64,000 nt of DNA, taken from positions 1 to 64,000 of the forward strand of contig NZ_JOFS01000001.1 of assembly GCF_000719285.1 (NCBI RefSeq). The letters run 5' to 3'. Position 1 is the stretch's first letter. Every line of letters starts with the position of its first letter. A program made the position numbers and the translations under genes. Below the pieces are notes generated by a model that had not been told where the DNA came from, did no database searches, and was given only the letters and a program-made list of their open reading frames with translations. Of the stretch, positions 9,161-19,547 are shown in pieces. Origin of the DNA: Streptomyces bicolor (GTDB taxonomy: Bacteria > Actinomycetota > Actinomycetes > Streptomycetales > Streptomycetaceae).

Positions 9161-10214
9161 TGGGGAACTGCCCTTCCGGGAAGCCGAGTTCACGGCAGGC
9201 CTGGTGGAACCGGTCCAGGCAGCGCCCCCATGGCCCGCCGGTCTCGAACTCCAGCAGCTGGGGCAGCAGCGCCGACGAGAAGTCGGTGCTGGACTCTCGG
9301 GGCAGCAGGGAGGGGAGGTTGTCGATGGCGATCAGATCGAGCCGGGGTTCCTTGCGCAGGCGGCGTACCGGGTCGGTCCACTCGGTGGTGCGGTCGTAGA
9401 TCGGCAGGACGTTCAGCGGGGAGCCGACGTCGACGGTGACGTCGCAGAGGGTGCGCAGGCGGCGGGCCGGGTCGTCGAGGTCCTCCTCGCGCAGGAAGGG
9501 CGGGACGGGGGTGGTGGCGAGGACGGCGTTGACCAGCACGTCGTGCGCCAGCAGGGCCGCGCGGTCCAGGTCGCGGGTCTCGGCGAGGTCCCAGGGCGTC
9601 GCCTCGACGCCAGCGGTCAGGAATGCGAGGCGGGCACCCCGGCCGCTGCGGCCCAGAGCCCCTGTCACGAGCGCGGTGAACTCCTCGTCCCCCGCCGCCG
9701 GTCGGAGGAGCTCGTCCAGCTCTTCCTTCGACGTGGGGGTGAGCGGCGCGACGAGCTTCCCCCGGTGCTGGAGGACGGCCAGGGCGGCACCGAGGTAGCC
9801 GGCCCAGAAACCGAAGGCGGCAAGGCGGCGGCCGCTGTCGTCGACCAGGTACTCCAGGTCGAGCAGCGCCCCTCCCCCGGCCGCGAACCGCCGCAGCAGG
9901 TCCTCGGCGCCGGGCTGCTGCTTGTAGGCGTGCCCGAAGTAGATGTGCCGGTGCGTCAGCTCGGCGGGTTCGTCCGGGAGTTCCTTCAGGCCGAGGATCA
10001 CGGCGTCCGCCGGGGCCGACACCCACGAGTCGGCGAGTGCGACCCGGCAGCCGGCCGCCTCGTACTCCTCGACCGGGAAGATCCGCTGCGGTGACTCCTC
10101 GACGGTCAGCGTGACCCCGTTCTCGACGAGCCGCCGCGCGTCGGACGGCACGATCGGGGTGCGTCGCTCGGTGGAACGGACCTCGTGGCGCAGCCACAGG
10201 TGGAGATCGGTCAT
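9153..10214 (-). CDS. Lysine-ketoglutarate reductase / alanine-dehydrogenase-type enzyme (LYS1-like)
   Basis: 353 residues, start ATG at 10214. The N-terminus LWLRHEVRSTERRTPIVPSDARRLVENG is characteristic of the AlaDh/PNT N-terminal domain in saccharopine dehydrogenases (lysine-forming). FGFWAGYLGAALAV corresponds to the nucleotide-binding region, and the C-terminal half carries CDVTVDVGSPLNVLPIYDRTTEW. The start overlaps the stop of the FAD oxidase by 4 bp (ATGA), and its own stop overlaps the next gene. The two adjacent enzymes therefore match the two halves of the plant and animal bifunctional LKR/SDH. The expected reaction is lysine plus 2-oxoglutarate to saccharopine or its reverse. Confidence 0.82.
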   Translation of the reverse strand: MTDLHLWLRHEVRSTERRTPIVPSDARRLVENGVTLTVEESPQRIFPVEEYEAAGCRVALADSWVSAPADAVILGLKELPDEPAELTHRHIYFGHAYKQQPGAEDLLRRFAAGGGALLDLEYLVDDSGRRLAAFGFWAGYLGAALAVLQHRGKLVAPLTPTSKEELDELLRPAAGDEEFTALVTGALGRSGRGARLAFLTAGVEATPWDLAETRDLDRAALLAHDVLVNAVLATTPVPPFLREEDLDDPARRLRTLCDVTVDVGSPLNVLPIYDRTTEWTDPVRRLRKEPRLDLIAIDNLPSLLPRESSTDFSSALLPQLLEFETGGPWGRCLDRFHQACRELGFPEGQFPND

Positions 10215-11356
10215 ACGCGGTTGGCCTCCGGGCGGGGGGCGTCGGCCGCGAACCGGCCGGCGCTCAAGGGGCTGACGTCCACGAAGGGTACGCGGCCGAG
10301 GTACAGGTCGCGGACGACCTCGCCGACGGCCGGCCCCTGCAGAAAGCCATGGCCGGAGAAACCTGTCGCATACAGGAAACGGGATACGGAAGTCGCCTCG
10401 CCGATCAGCGCGTTGTGGTCCGGGGTGACCTCGTACAGGCCCGCCCACCCTGCCGTGCGGCGCAGGTCGAGCAGGGCGGGGGCGCGGTGCTCCATGGCCG
10501 CGGCCAGACGGGGGATCCAGCGGTCGTGGGTGTCGGTGGCGAAGCCGGGTCGCTCGTCGGGGTCGGACATGCCGAGCAGGAGGCCGGGGCCCTCGCCGTG
10601 GAAGTAGAGGCTGCTGCTGAAGTCGATGGTCATGGGCAGGTGCGGCGGCAGTCCCTCGACCGGTTCGGTGACCGCGATCTGACGGCGCAGCGGCACCACC
10701 GGCAGGTCCACGCCGGCCATCGCGCCGACGGCCCGCGACCAGGCACCGGCCGCGCAGATCACCGTGTCGGTGGCGATCCGGCCGATGGTCGTCGTCACGG
10801 CGGTGATCCGGTCGCCGTGCAGTTCGATACCGGTGACGTCGGTGTGGCGTAAGATCCGCGCGCCGTGCGCGCGGGCGGCGGACGCGTAGCCGTGGACGAC
10901 GGATTCGGGGGTGCAGTGGCCGTCGTCCGGCGAGAACGCGGCCGCCAGCAGTCCGTCGGTGGTGATCAGCGGAGAGAGCCGCTGCGCCTCGGCGGGGTCG
11001 ATCATCCGGCTGGGCACGCCGAGGGAGTTCTGCAGCCGGACGCTCGCCTCGAAGCCGGCGACGTCCTCCGGAGTCGACAGCAGGAACAGATACCCGACCC
11101 GGTGCAGCCCGATGTCGTACCCGGTGTCCTCCTCGAACCGCCCGAACGCCTCCAGACTGCGCGCCCCGAGCTGGATGTTGAGCTCGTCGGAGAACTGCGC
11201 CCGCACCCCGCCCGCCGCCTTCGAGGTGGACCCGGAGGCCAGCTCGTCCCGCTCGACGAGGACGACGTCCCGTACCCCGGCGCGGGCGAGGTGACAGGCG
11301 ATGCTGGTGCCCATCACCCCGCCACCGATGACGACGACGCTGGCGTCGGTGTTCAC
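10211..11356 (-). CDS. FAD-dependent amine/amino-acid oxidase (DAO family)
   Basis: 381 residues from the GTG at 11356, preceded by AGGAAGG. The N-terminal dinucleotide-binding motif is VVVIGGGVMGTSIACHL, followed by the acidic VLVERDELASGST segment. The C-terminal GWAGLYEVTPDHNALIGE and ATGFSGHGFLQGPAVGEVV are typical of the sarcosine oxidase/glycine oxidase family (DAO). It is the first gene of an ATGA-linked operon with two saccharopine-dehydrogenase-type genes. A secondary amine such as saccharopine, pipecolate or an N-alkyl amino acid is therefore a plausible substrate (inference). Confidence 0.88.
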   Translation of the reverse strand: MNTDASVVVIGGGVMGTSIACHLARAGVRDVVLVERDELASGSTSKAAGGVRAQFSDELNIQLGARSLEAFGRFEEDTGYDIGLHRVGYLFLLSTPEDVAGFEASVRLQNSLGVPSRMIDPAEAQRLSPLITTDGLLAAAFSPDDGHCTPESVVHGYASAARAHGARILRHTDVTGIELHGDRITAVTTTIGRIATDTVICAAGAWSRAVGAMAGVDLPVVPLRRQIAVTEPVEGLPPHLPMTIDFSSSLYFHGEGPGLLLGMSDPDERPGFATDTHDRWIPRLAAAMEHRAPALLDLRRTAGWAGLYEVTPDHNALIGEATSVSRFLYATGFSGHGFLQGPAVGEVVRDLYLGRVPFVDVSPLSAGRFAADAPRPEANRV

Positions 11357-11373
11357 GGCCTCACCTTCCTGCC

Positions 11374-11417
11374 TACGGGCCGGCACTCGCGTCGCGACCC
11401 TTCCCAGCCGGCCCGTA
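11374..11417. terminator. Hairpin between the ribA paralogue and the FAD oxidase
   Basis: TACGGGCCGGC (11374-11384) pairs perfectly with GCCGGCCCGTA (11407-11417), an 11-bp stem with a 22-nt loop. It follows the stop of the GTP cyclohydrolase gene at 11424 and precedes the ribosome-binding site of the oxidase. It could be a terminator separating the two transcripts or a processing hairpin. Confidence 0.5.
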
Positions 11418-11423
11418 CGGGAA

Positions 11424-12092
11424 TCAGGACAAGTGCGCCACCGCATCCAGATGAGGCAGATGATGGTCGAGCCGCTCCCGCTTGGTCCGCAGATACGTGA
11501 TGTTGTTCTCGCACGGCGGGATCAGCAGCGGAACCTGCTCGGCCACCTTGATCCCGTGCTCCAGCAACGCTTCCCGCTTGCGCGGGTTGTTGGACATCAG
11601 CCGGACGGAGTTGACGCCCAGGTCGTGCAGGATCTCCGCGGCCACGCCGTAGTCGCGGGCGTCCACCGGCAGGCCGAGCGCGAGGTTGGCCTCGACGGTG
11701 TCCAGGCCCTCCGCCTGCAGGGCCATCGCGCGCAGCTTGGCGAGCAGGCCGATGCCGCGGCCCTCGTGGCCCCGCAAGTAGACGACGACGCCGCTTCCTT
11801 CGGCGACGACCGCGCGCAGCGCGGAGGCGAGCTGGTCGCCGCACTCGCAGTGCTGGGAACCGAAGGCGTCGCCGGTCAGGCACTCGGAGTGCAGCCGGGT
11901 GAGCACGTCCTCGGTGCCGATCTCGCCGTAGACGAGGGCGACTTGCTCGTCACCGCGGTCGTGGTCGAGGTAACCGATCGCGCGGAATTCCCCGTACACG
12001 GTGGGCAGGGGGGCATTCACCACACGTTCCGCGCCGGAACGCTGCGTCCGCGGTGCGGACTTCTTGCCGAGGACGCCAATTTTTTCTGTCAT
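11424..12092 (-). CDS. GTP cyclohydrolase II paralogue of the Met-variant (FAPy-forming) type
   Basis: 222 residues, ATG at 12092. It is clearly GTP cyclohydrolase II: zinc ligands C71, C82 and C84 in HSECLTGDAFGSQHCECG, the GTP-binding RGHEGRGIGL, and SNNPRKREALLEHG. The residue aligned with catalytic Tyr105 of E. coli RibA is Met123 (KLRAMALQ instead of KIRAYALQ). In S. coelicolor three GCHII paralogues are known, and the Met-bearing one (SCO6655) releases the formylated pyrimidine FAPy nucleotide instead of the deformylated product. This gene is therefore probably not for riboflavin. It lacks a fused DHBP synthase domain. It is divergent from the creatininase-family gene, with only 41 bp between the start codons. 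Confidence 0.9.
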   Translation of the reverse strand: MTEKIGVLGKKSAPRTQRSGAERVVNAPLPTVYGEFRAIGYLDHDRGDEQVALVYGEIGTEDVLTRLHSECLTGDAFGSQHCECGDQLASALRAVVAEGSGVVVYLRGHEGRGIGLLAKLRAMALQAEGLDTVEANLALGLPVDARDYGVAAEILHDLGVNSVRLMSNNPRKREALLEHGIKVAEQVPLLIPPCENNITYLRTKRERLDHHLPHLDAVAHLS

Positions 12093-12133
12093 GATTCTTC
12101 AGTTCCTAAGCAGAGACGAAAGGCCGGGAAAAG

Positions 12134-12922
12134 ATGAGTGATTCGCAGACGCGGCCGGCGGCACACTCGCTGGTGCCGGCGGACACCACCGAGGACGTAC
12201 GGGCGCGAGGAGCGGACGTCTCACGACAGGTCGCGGTCCTCCCCGTCGGGAGCTTCGAGCAGCACGGCCCGTTCCTGCCCCTGGCCACCGACACGCTCGT
12301 GGCCTGCGCGATCGCTCGTGAGACAGCCGCCGCGCACCCGGTGCACCTCCTTCCGCCCGTGACGATCTCCTGCTCGCACGAGCACGCGGCCTGGCCGGGG
12401 ACCGTCAGCATCTCCTCCGTGACCCTTCATGCGGTGATACGGGACATAGCGGCTTCACTCCGCCGGTCCGGCGTCGACGCCCTGGTGCTGGTCAACGGGC
12501 ACGGCGGAAACTACGTACTGGGCAATGTCGTTCAGGAGTCCGCCGCGCGCGGCGAGCGAATGGCGCTGTTCCCGGCCCCGGAGGACTGGGAAGCGGCACG
12601 GGAGCGGGCGGGGGTGGAGACCTCGCTGCTCACCGACATGCACGCGGGGGAAATTGAGACCTCCATCCTTCTGCACACTCATCCCGAATTGATCCGACCG
12701 GGATATGAGACTTCCGATTTCGTGGCGGACGACCGCCGTCATCTCCTGACTCTCGGTATGTCCGCCTATACCGATTCGGGTGTCATAGGCCGTCCTTCGC
12801 TGGGTTCCGCGGAAAAGGGCAAGCGGCTGCTGGCGAGCCTCGCGGATTCCTTCGGCGCGTATGTGTCACTGCTGACCTCCGCGGACGATTCCGTACGGGA
12901 CACAGGAGACGCAAGGGCGTAG
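12134..12922 (+). CDS. Creatininase-family amidohydrolase (ArfB-like candidate)
   Basis: 262 residues. Metal-binding motifs of the creatininase family are present: GSFEQHGPFLPLATDT (E42, H44, D53), the NGHGGN motif at 121-126, and DMHAGEIETS (H170, E173). Family members cleave amide or formamide bonds; archaeal ArfB removes the formyl group from FAPy nucleotide and MftE cleaves the mycofactocin precursor. Being divergent from a FAPy-type GTP cyclohydrolase makes FAPy or a derivative the best candidate substrate (inference). The ATG at 12134 follows a GGGAAAAG stretch. The last 157 bp overlap, tail to tail, the flippase gene on the other strand. Confidence 0.85.
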   Translation: MSDSQTRPAAHSLVPADTTEDVRARGADVSRQVAVLPVGSFEQHGPFLPLATDTLVACAIARETAAAHPVHLLPPVTISCSHEHAAWPGTVSISSVTLHAVIRDIAASLRRSGVDALVLVNGHGGNYVLGNVVQESAARGERMALFPAPEDWEAARERAGVETSLLTDMHAGEIETSILLHTHPELIRPGYETSDFVADDRRHLLTLGMSAYTDSGVIGRPSLGSAEKGKRLLASLADSFGAYVSLLTSADDSVRDTGDARA

Positions 12923-14295
12923 CGGCCGGGTTCCGGGGCCGCCTCGGCGGCGGTCCCGGAGCCTGCGCGCAGGCCCAGGTACCAGCGGGCGACGAGGACG
13001 AGGGCGCCGGGCAGGGCGGCCACGAAGCTGAGCACGCCGTACACGACGGCGACGGCCAGTCCGGTGTCGGCGCCCAGGCCCGCCGCGCCGAACGCCCAGG
13101 CGGTGACGCCCTCGCGAGGGCCGAAGCCGCCGACGTTCAGGGGCACGCCCATGGCGAGCAGGGCGAGGACGGCGAGCGGCAGCAGGACGGCAACCGACGC
13201 GGTGGTGCCCGCGAGGTGTGCGGCGAGCACGAACGTCGCGATGTGGCCGGCGAGGACGATGCCGGAGGAGACGGCGACACCGGGCCCGTTACGGCGGGAC
13301 AGCAGGGCTTCCCGGGCCTCGGTGAGCGTGGTGCCCAGAGCCGTCGGGTTCGACCTGTCACGGCGGGACGGCGCGCGGTTCATCCGCACGGCGGCCACCA
13401 CGGCGAGCGCGCCCACCGCTGCGAACAGCAGGACGGGCGTGAGGTCGCGGGCCTCGTTGAGTACCGGTGACGGCATGGTCAGCAGGACGACGGCGCCGGC
13501 GACCATGAGGACGACCTGACCGGCCGTCCGCTCCAGCACGACCGCGCGGACGCCGCGCCCCAGGTCACCGGTGCTCTGCCCGTGCCGCACCGCCCGGTGC
13601 ACATCGCCGAGGACGCCGCCGGGAAGGGCCGCGTTGAGGAACAGGGAGCGGTAGTAGTCGGCGACGGCCGGCCCGAGAGGCAGCCCGATCCGCAGCCCGC
13701 GTGCCACCAGCTGCCAACGCCACGCGCTGAACACGGTGGTGACGACCCCGATCCCGAGCGCCCCGAACAGCGCCGCCGCGTCGATCCGCCGCAGCCCGTC
13801 GAGGAAGACACCGGTACCGAGCCGCCAGAACAGCACCACGAGGATGGCGACGCCGACGGCCGTGCCCAGGTGTGTGCGGACGGCCGGGGTGTTCAGGCGG
13901 GACAGAAAGGTGCGCACGGAGGTGAGGCGCGGCGTGCTGGGGCGCGGTGCGCCAGGCGTGTCGGCTTCCGGACGGGGCTCGGAGACGATGACGCCGATGC
14001 GGGAAGGAGAGACGGCTTCGGGCCTGGGTACGAGTGGGGCAGCAGGGGCGGCGAGGGTCGCGGCCCCCGCCTCGGGGTGGGAGACGGGGGCATCCGCAAC
14101 CGCCGGAGCCGCCGCGACCACGTCGCCGTCGGCAGCTTCCGCCGAGGCCGCCGCGGGCCCGGACAGCCCCGCTCGCCCCAACGGCCCGCTCGTCTCACCC
14201 CGGGTGGCGGCCTCGGCCGCGCGGTCCCCGCGCCGGTCCCGTGGCTCGGTGCCCGGCCGCGCCCGGCGTGACCGTGCCACCGTCTCCACGCTCAT
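12766..14295 (-). CDS. YbhN/UPF0104-type lysylphosphatidylglycerol-synthase-TM family flippase
   Basis: 509 residues. Residues 1-115 are a long polar Ala/Pro/Arg-rich cytoplasmic segment. It is followed by about eight hydrophobic helices with the family features FLNAALPGGVLGDVHRAVRHGQ, VLERTAGQVVLMVAG and PLNVGGFGPREGVTAWAFG. Relatives (AglD, the MprF membrane domain, YbhN) act on polyprenyl or phospholipid-linked substrates. The ATG at 14295 overlaps the methyltransferase stop by 4 bp (ATGA), placing it last in the PTPS-GT-MT operon. The final 50 or so residues are low-complexity and lie antisense to the creatininase gene, so the C-terminus may be poorly conserved. It probably flips or exports the product of the cluster. 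Confidence 0.8.
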   Translation of the reverse strand: MSVETVARSRRARPGTEPRDRRGDRAAEAATRGETSGPLGRAGLSGPAAASAEAADGDVVAAAPAVADAPVSHPEAGAATLAAPAAPLVPRPEAVSPSRIGVIVSEPRPEADTPGAPRPSTPRLTSVRTFLSRLNTPAVRTHLGTAVGVAILVVLFWRLGTGVFLDGLRRIDAAALFGALGIGVVTTVFSAWRWQLVARGLRIGLPLGPAVADYYRSLFLNAALPGGVLGDVHRAVRHGQSTGDLGRGVRAVVLERTAGQVVLMVAGAVVLLTMPSPVLNEARDLTPVLLFAAVGALAVVAAVRMNRAPSRRDRSNPTALGTTLTEAREALLSRRNGPGVAVSSGIVLAGHIATFVLAAHLAGTTASVAVLLPLAVLALLAMGVPLNVGGFGPREGVTAWAFGAAGLGADTGLAVAVVYGVLSFVAALPGALVLVARWYLGLRAGSGTAAEAAPEPGRYALASPVSRTESSAEVSSDTYAPKESARLASSRLPFSAEPSEGRPMTPESV

Positions 14296-15478
14296 GACGC
14301 TCCGCCCGTCGGTCGGGACAGTGCCAGCAGGTCGCTGTGGTGGACGACGACCCGCAGCTCGCCGGCCTGGCAGGCGGCGAGGCGCTCGCTCAGGTATCGC
14401 TCCGCGCGCTCCCGGAGTTCCGGTCGTTGTTCGACCGCCGCGCCGACCCAGCCGCGCAGCCACTGGGCTGTGAGCGCCGACTCGTCGGGGCCGAGGCGCC
14501 AGGGGCTGGGGTGCACCTGGACGGTCGCGCCGTGCTCGGAGAAGGCCTCGGCCGCCGCGGTGACCGCGTCCGGTCCGAGCAGCCCGGAGCGCCGCTGGTG
14601 GGCGTTGAACGCCTCGGCGATCTCCGCGTCCAGCGGGTCGGACGGGGTGAGTTCGACGCGGCCGGCGACGGAGAGCGTCAGCAGCGCCGCGCAGCCCGCG
14701 CCGGCGCAGGCGGCGGCGAGGGTGCCGACCTCCTCGCGGGTGAGGACGTCGAGCAGTGCGGAGGCCGTCACCAGCGAGGCGCCGAGGAGCGCGTCCGGGG
14801 TGAGGCGGCCGATGTCGCCGCGGCGCGTCTCGACGGTGACACGGCTGCCGTCGGCGGCGGAGCGCGGGGAGGCCACGGCGGCGAAGTGCAGGAGGTACGG
14901 GTCGCGGTCGTGCAGGACCCAGTGCTGGGCGCCGTCCAGGTGGGGCGCGAGCCAGCGGCCCATGGAGCCGGTGCCGCAGCCCACGTCGTGGATGACCAGG
15001 CCGCCTGCCCGGCCCGGCAGGTTGGCGAGCCGGATCCGCAGCGGGTCGAGCAAGTCGTGCGCCCGCGCGGCCGCGTCGGCGCCCTCACGCAGCTCCAGCC
15101 ACTCGGGGGCGTAGCGGGGCGGGTCGTCCGGCCCGGCGTCCCGCAGCCGTACGGTGGCCCGCTCACCGGGACCGATCCCGGGCCCGGCACCGAGGATCAC
15201 GGCGTCGGCGTCGGACTCGGCCGGTACGGACACGCCAGTCATGTCGCCCCCTGCTGAAACGATCCCGCTCTGCGGCGCCGCCTTCCCGGCAGCGACCGAT
15301 GATGACACGTCACCGCTTGGAGCACCCGTCACCGAACCCGGGCGATCCGACTGCCCGGCCTCCGCGGCGAGCGCCCCGCCCTGCGGACCCCGCCGCGTCG
15401 CCTGTGTGGCGTCGGTCGCGTCCCTCGGCCCCGGCTGGGCCGGGATCGTCCCCCCGCTCCGTGCCGTCGCTGTCTTCC

Positions 15479-15482
<4 letters not shown>
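14292..15482 (-). CDS. SAM-dependent class I methyltransferase
   Basis: 396 residues from the ATG at 15482, which overlaps the glycosyltransferase stop by 4 bp and has GGAGGG just upstream. A second credible start is the ATG at 15242 (AGGGGG upstream), giving 316 residues; residues 1-80 are low-complexity and may be dispensable. Motif I is VIHDVGCGTGSMGRW (about 163-177), followed by QHWVLHDRDPYLL as the acidic loop and GDIGRLTPDAL. The C-terminus ends in VVHHSDLLALSR. In context it methylates a sugar- or nucleobase-derived intermediate (inference). It sits between the glycosyltransferase and flippase genes. Confidence 0.85.
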
Positions 15483-17226
<1,744 letters not shown>

Positions 17227-17278
17227 TCACTCTTTTCTCAGGTCAGGCGCTCCTGTCGTCCCGGATTGAACGAGTCCG

Positions 17279-18262
17279 TCAGGGCGTGTCCGCGTACCTG
17301 ACGCGGTGACAGAGGGCCGGGATCTCCCCGGAGGTGAGCTTCGGCATCACATCCGGCAGCTCCGCGAAAGCGCTCTCCCCCGTGACGAGCGCGTCGAGAG
17401 CCGGGTCGGCGAGCAGTTCGAGGGCTAGGGCGAGCCGGTCGGCGTAGGTGCGGCTGGCGCGGCGGGCCGGGGAGACGGTGCCGACCTGGCTGCTGCGGAT
17501 GACGAGCCGCCGGGAGTGGAAGGCCTCGCCGAGGGGGAGGCTGACCTGCCGGTCGCCGTACCAGCTGAGTTCGAGGACCGTGCCCTCGGCGGTGAGCAGT
17601 TCGAGGGAACGGGCCAGGCCCTGCTCGGTGGCGCTGGCGTGGACGACCAGGTCGCAGTCGCCGAGCGCCTCCTCGGGCGACGCGAAGCCGACGCCGAGGG
17701 CCTCCGCGACCTTCGCCCGGCCGGGATCGGCGTCGACCAACTGCAGCCGTACGCCGGGGAAGCGGGCCAGGAGGGCGGCCACCGAGCAGCCGACCATGCC
17801 GCCGCCGACCACCGCGATCCGGTCGCCGACCAGGGGCGCGGCGTCCCAGAGGGCGTTGACGGCGGTCTCGACAGTGCCGGCGAGGACGGCCCGGGCGGGG
17901 GGCACGGTGTCCGGTACGACGGTGACCGCGCTCGCAGGGACGACGTACCGCGTCTGATGCGGATACAGGCAGAAGACCGTACGGCCGACGAGTTCTGTCG
18001 GCCCCTCTTCCACCACTCCGACGCTGAGGTAGCCGTACTTCACCGGGGCGGGGAACTCGCCCTCCTGGAACGGCGCGCGCATGGGCGCGTACTGACTCCG
18101 CGGAACACCGCCGCGGAACACGAGTGTCTCGGTGCCCCGGCTGACCCCGGAGTACAGCGACCGCACCAGCACATCGCCCTCGCCCGGCTCCGGAAGGGCG
18201 ACCTCACGGATCTCGCCTTCACCCGGAGAGGCGAGCCAGAACGCGCGTGCGGTGCGGTTCAT
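17279..18262 (-). CDS. Medium-chain dehydrogenase/reductase, catalytic zinc probably absent
   Basis: 327 residues, ATG at 18262 with AGGAGG upstream. It has the GroES-like N-terminal domain and a Rossmann domain with [15 protein letters not shown]. Where zinc alcohol dehydrogenases carry a catalytic Cys, this one has [15 protein letters not shown], the SGxSxGTE version seen in zinc-independent relatives such as the BchC group. It lies 151 bp upstream of the PTPS homologue on the same strand and is divergent from the CDP-alcohol phosphatidyltransferase. A role in oxidising or reducing the cluster's sugar or polyol moiety is likely but unproven. Confidence 0.82.
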   Translation of the reverse strand: MNRTARAFWLASPGEGEIREVALPEPGEGDVLVRSLYSGVSRGTETLVFRGGVPRSQYAPMRAPFQEGEFPAPVKYGYLSVGVVEEGPTELVGRTVFCLYPHQTRYVVPASAVTVVPDTVPPARAVLAGTVETAVNALWDAAPLVGDRIAVVGGGMVGCSVAALLARFPGVRLQLVDADPGRAKVAEALGVGFASPEEALGDCDLVVHASATEQGLARSLELLTAEGTVLELSWYGDRQVSLPLGEAFHSRRLVIRSSQVGTVSPARRASRTYADRLALALELLADPALDALVTGESAFAELPDVMPKLTSGEIPALCHRVRYADTP

Positions 18263-18370
18263 CGGAATCCTCCTGAACGATCGTGAAGCTGTGCACGTAC
18301 CGAGGAGTGCACAGGTCGCGCACAGTACGCGGCCTTGATCGACTCTGTCACCTGGCCGGAGGAATGTGCG

Positions 18371-19132
18371 GTGGCCCTGAACAACACTTACGACGCGAGG
18401 CTGGTCCAGCAGGAGACCGCTGTGGGAGCGGGCGTGCAGATCCTGGTGCTGGCCCTGCTCGGTTCGGCGATCGGACTGGGGCCGGCGGGCTGGCTGACCG
18501 GCCTCGTCTTCGCGATCGCGACCTGGGCGCTGCTCTCGACGGCCCTGCACCGCTCCAGGCTCCGCTCCTTCGGCCCGGCCAACCGGGTCACCCTCGGCCG
18601 CGCGACGCTGGTGGGCGGTGTCACGGCGCTGGTGGCGGACTCCTTCTTCCAGAGTTCTCCGCCCGTCACGCTCTTCGTCGGCCTGACGGCGGTCGCCCTG
18701 ATCCTCGACGGCGTCGACGGCAAGGTGGCCCGCCGTACCGGCACCTCGACTCCCCTGGGCGCACGGTTCGACATGGAGGTCGACGCGTTCCTGATCCTCG
18801 TCCTGAGCGTGTACGTCTCGATGTCGCTGGGCCCCTGGGTGCTCCTCATCGGCACCATGCGCTACGCCTTCGTCGCCGCCGCCCGCGTCTGGCCCTGGCT
18901 GAACGCCCCGCTCCCGCCGAGCACGGCCCGCAAGACGGTCGCCGCGATGCAGGGCGTGTTCCTGTTGCTGGCCGCGTCCGGCTACCTCCCGTACGCGGCG
19001 ACGTTCGCGGTCGCCGCGGTGGCTCTGGGGGCGCTGGTCTGGTCGTTCGGGCGGGACGTGCTGTGGCTGCACCGGACGTCGCGGGCGAAGGAGGTCCGTG
19101 TGGTGGAGGTGCGGGAGCTGGTGGCGTCGTGA
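18371..19132 (+). CDS. CDP-alcohol phosphatidyltransferase family membrane protein
   Basis: 253 residues. The full catalytic motif is present: D113-G-V-D116-G-K-V-A-R121, then G130, D134 and D138. Around six hydrophobic segments surround it. The GTG at 18371 is chosen because GGAGGA lies at 18358-18363; an upstream TTG at 18335 has no such site. These enzymes transfer a phosphoalcohol from a CDP-activated lipid or sugar alcohol. It is divergent from the dehydrogenase and close to the PTPS cluster, so it may attach the cluster product or a polyol to a lipid. It could equally be an independent phospholipid enzyme. Confidence 0.88.
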   Translation: MALNNTYDARLVQQETAVGAGVQILVLALLGSAIGLGPAGWLTGLVFAIATWALLSTALHRSRLRSFGPANRVTLGRATLVGGVTALVADSFFQSSPPVTLFVGLTAVALILDGVDGKVARRTGTSTPLGARFDMEVDAFLILVLSVYVSMSLGPWVLLIGTMRYAFVAAARVWPWLNAPLPPSTARKTVAAMQGVFLLLAASGYLPYAATFAVAAVALGALVWSFGRDVLWLHRTSRAKEVRVVEVRELVAS

Positions 19133-19242
19133 GGGGTCAGTCGTCTGGCGGAAGCCGGTGGTTGCGGTGCGGATGCCTGCGGCGCCTGTGCGGGTTCGGT
19201 GGGGGCGTGCGTAGCGCCTGCGGGTGGGTTGTGGGTCGGGGC

Positions 19243-19341
19243 CGGGCCGGGGGGTGTCCGTCCTCGGACCGGCGGCTGGACTTAGGCCAGGAGGGGCTGC
19301 GTGTTGACGCCGGCCACTGCGGGCGGACACCCCCCGGCCCG
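19243..19341. repeat. 18-bp perfect inverted repeat, 63-nt spacer
   Basis: CGGGCCGGGGGGTGTCCG at 19243-19260 is the exact reverse complement of 19324-19341. It lies between two convergent genes and may form a large bidirectional hairpin. Confidence 0.75.
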
Positions 19342-19415
19342 TCCCCTTCCCGCCGTACGCGACCGCAGGCCCGTGGGGGTACACGTCCTTCCACGCCCGC
19401 CTAGCTGCGGGCAGT

Positions 19416-19435
19416 CGTGCCGCTGGGGCGGCACG
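19416..19435. terminator. Hairpin terminator between convergent genes
   Basis: CGTGCCGC and GCGGCACG form an 8-bp perfect stem with a TGGG loop. It is located between the stops at 19132 (+) and 19548 (-). No U-tract follows, as is common for Streptomyces terminators. Confidence 0.6.
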
Positions 19436-19547
19436 GGTGGGCGCAGCGGCACCCCGCCAGCGCCGGGTTGCGCGACCCACCCCCGCCCAGCCGCAACGCT
19501 GGGCAAGCCACAAGGCAGCGGGCAGGCAGCTATCCGTGGTACCGCTT

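Larger units (their letters stand above)
19133..19547. other. 415-bp intergenic region between convergent genes, rich in inverted repeats
   Basis: No credible coding frame. It contains a long-range 18-bp perfect inverted repeat (19243-19260 with 19324-19341) and a compact hairpin at 19416-19435. The G/C-rich segment around 19400-19520 has the look of a dispersed intergenic repeat found in many streptomycetes, but this needs a genome search. Confidence 0.6.

Noticed and set aside
12093..12133. Non-overlapping divergent promoters between the ribA paralogue and the creatininase gene
   Set aside because: 41 bp cannot hold two separate full promoters; they must overlap or extend into the coding starts, so no individual -35/-10 was called.
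18291..18312. Two GTGCAC palindromes 16 bp apart between the dehydrogenase and the CDP-alcohol enzyme
   Set aside because: Each is only 6 bp, self-complementary and likely by chance in this genome; too weak to call an operator.
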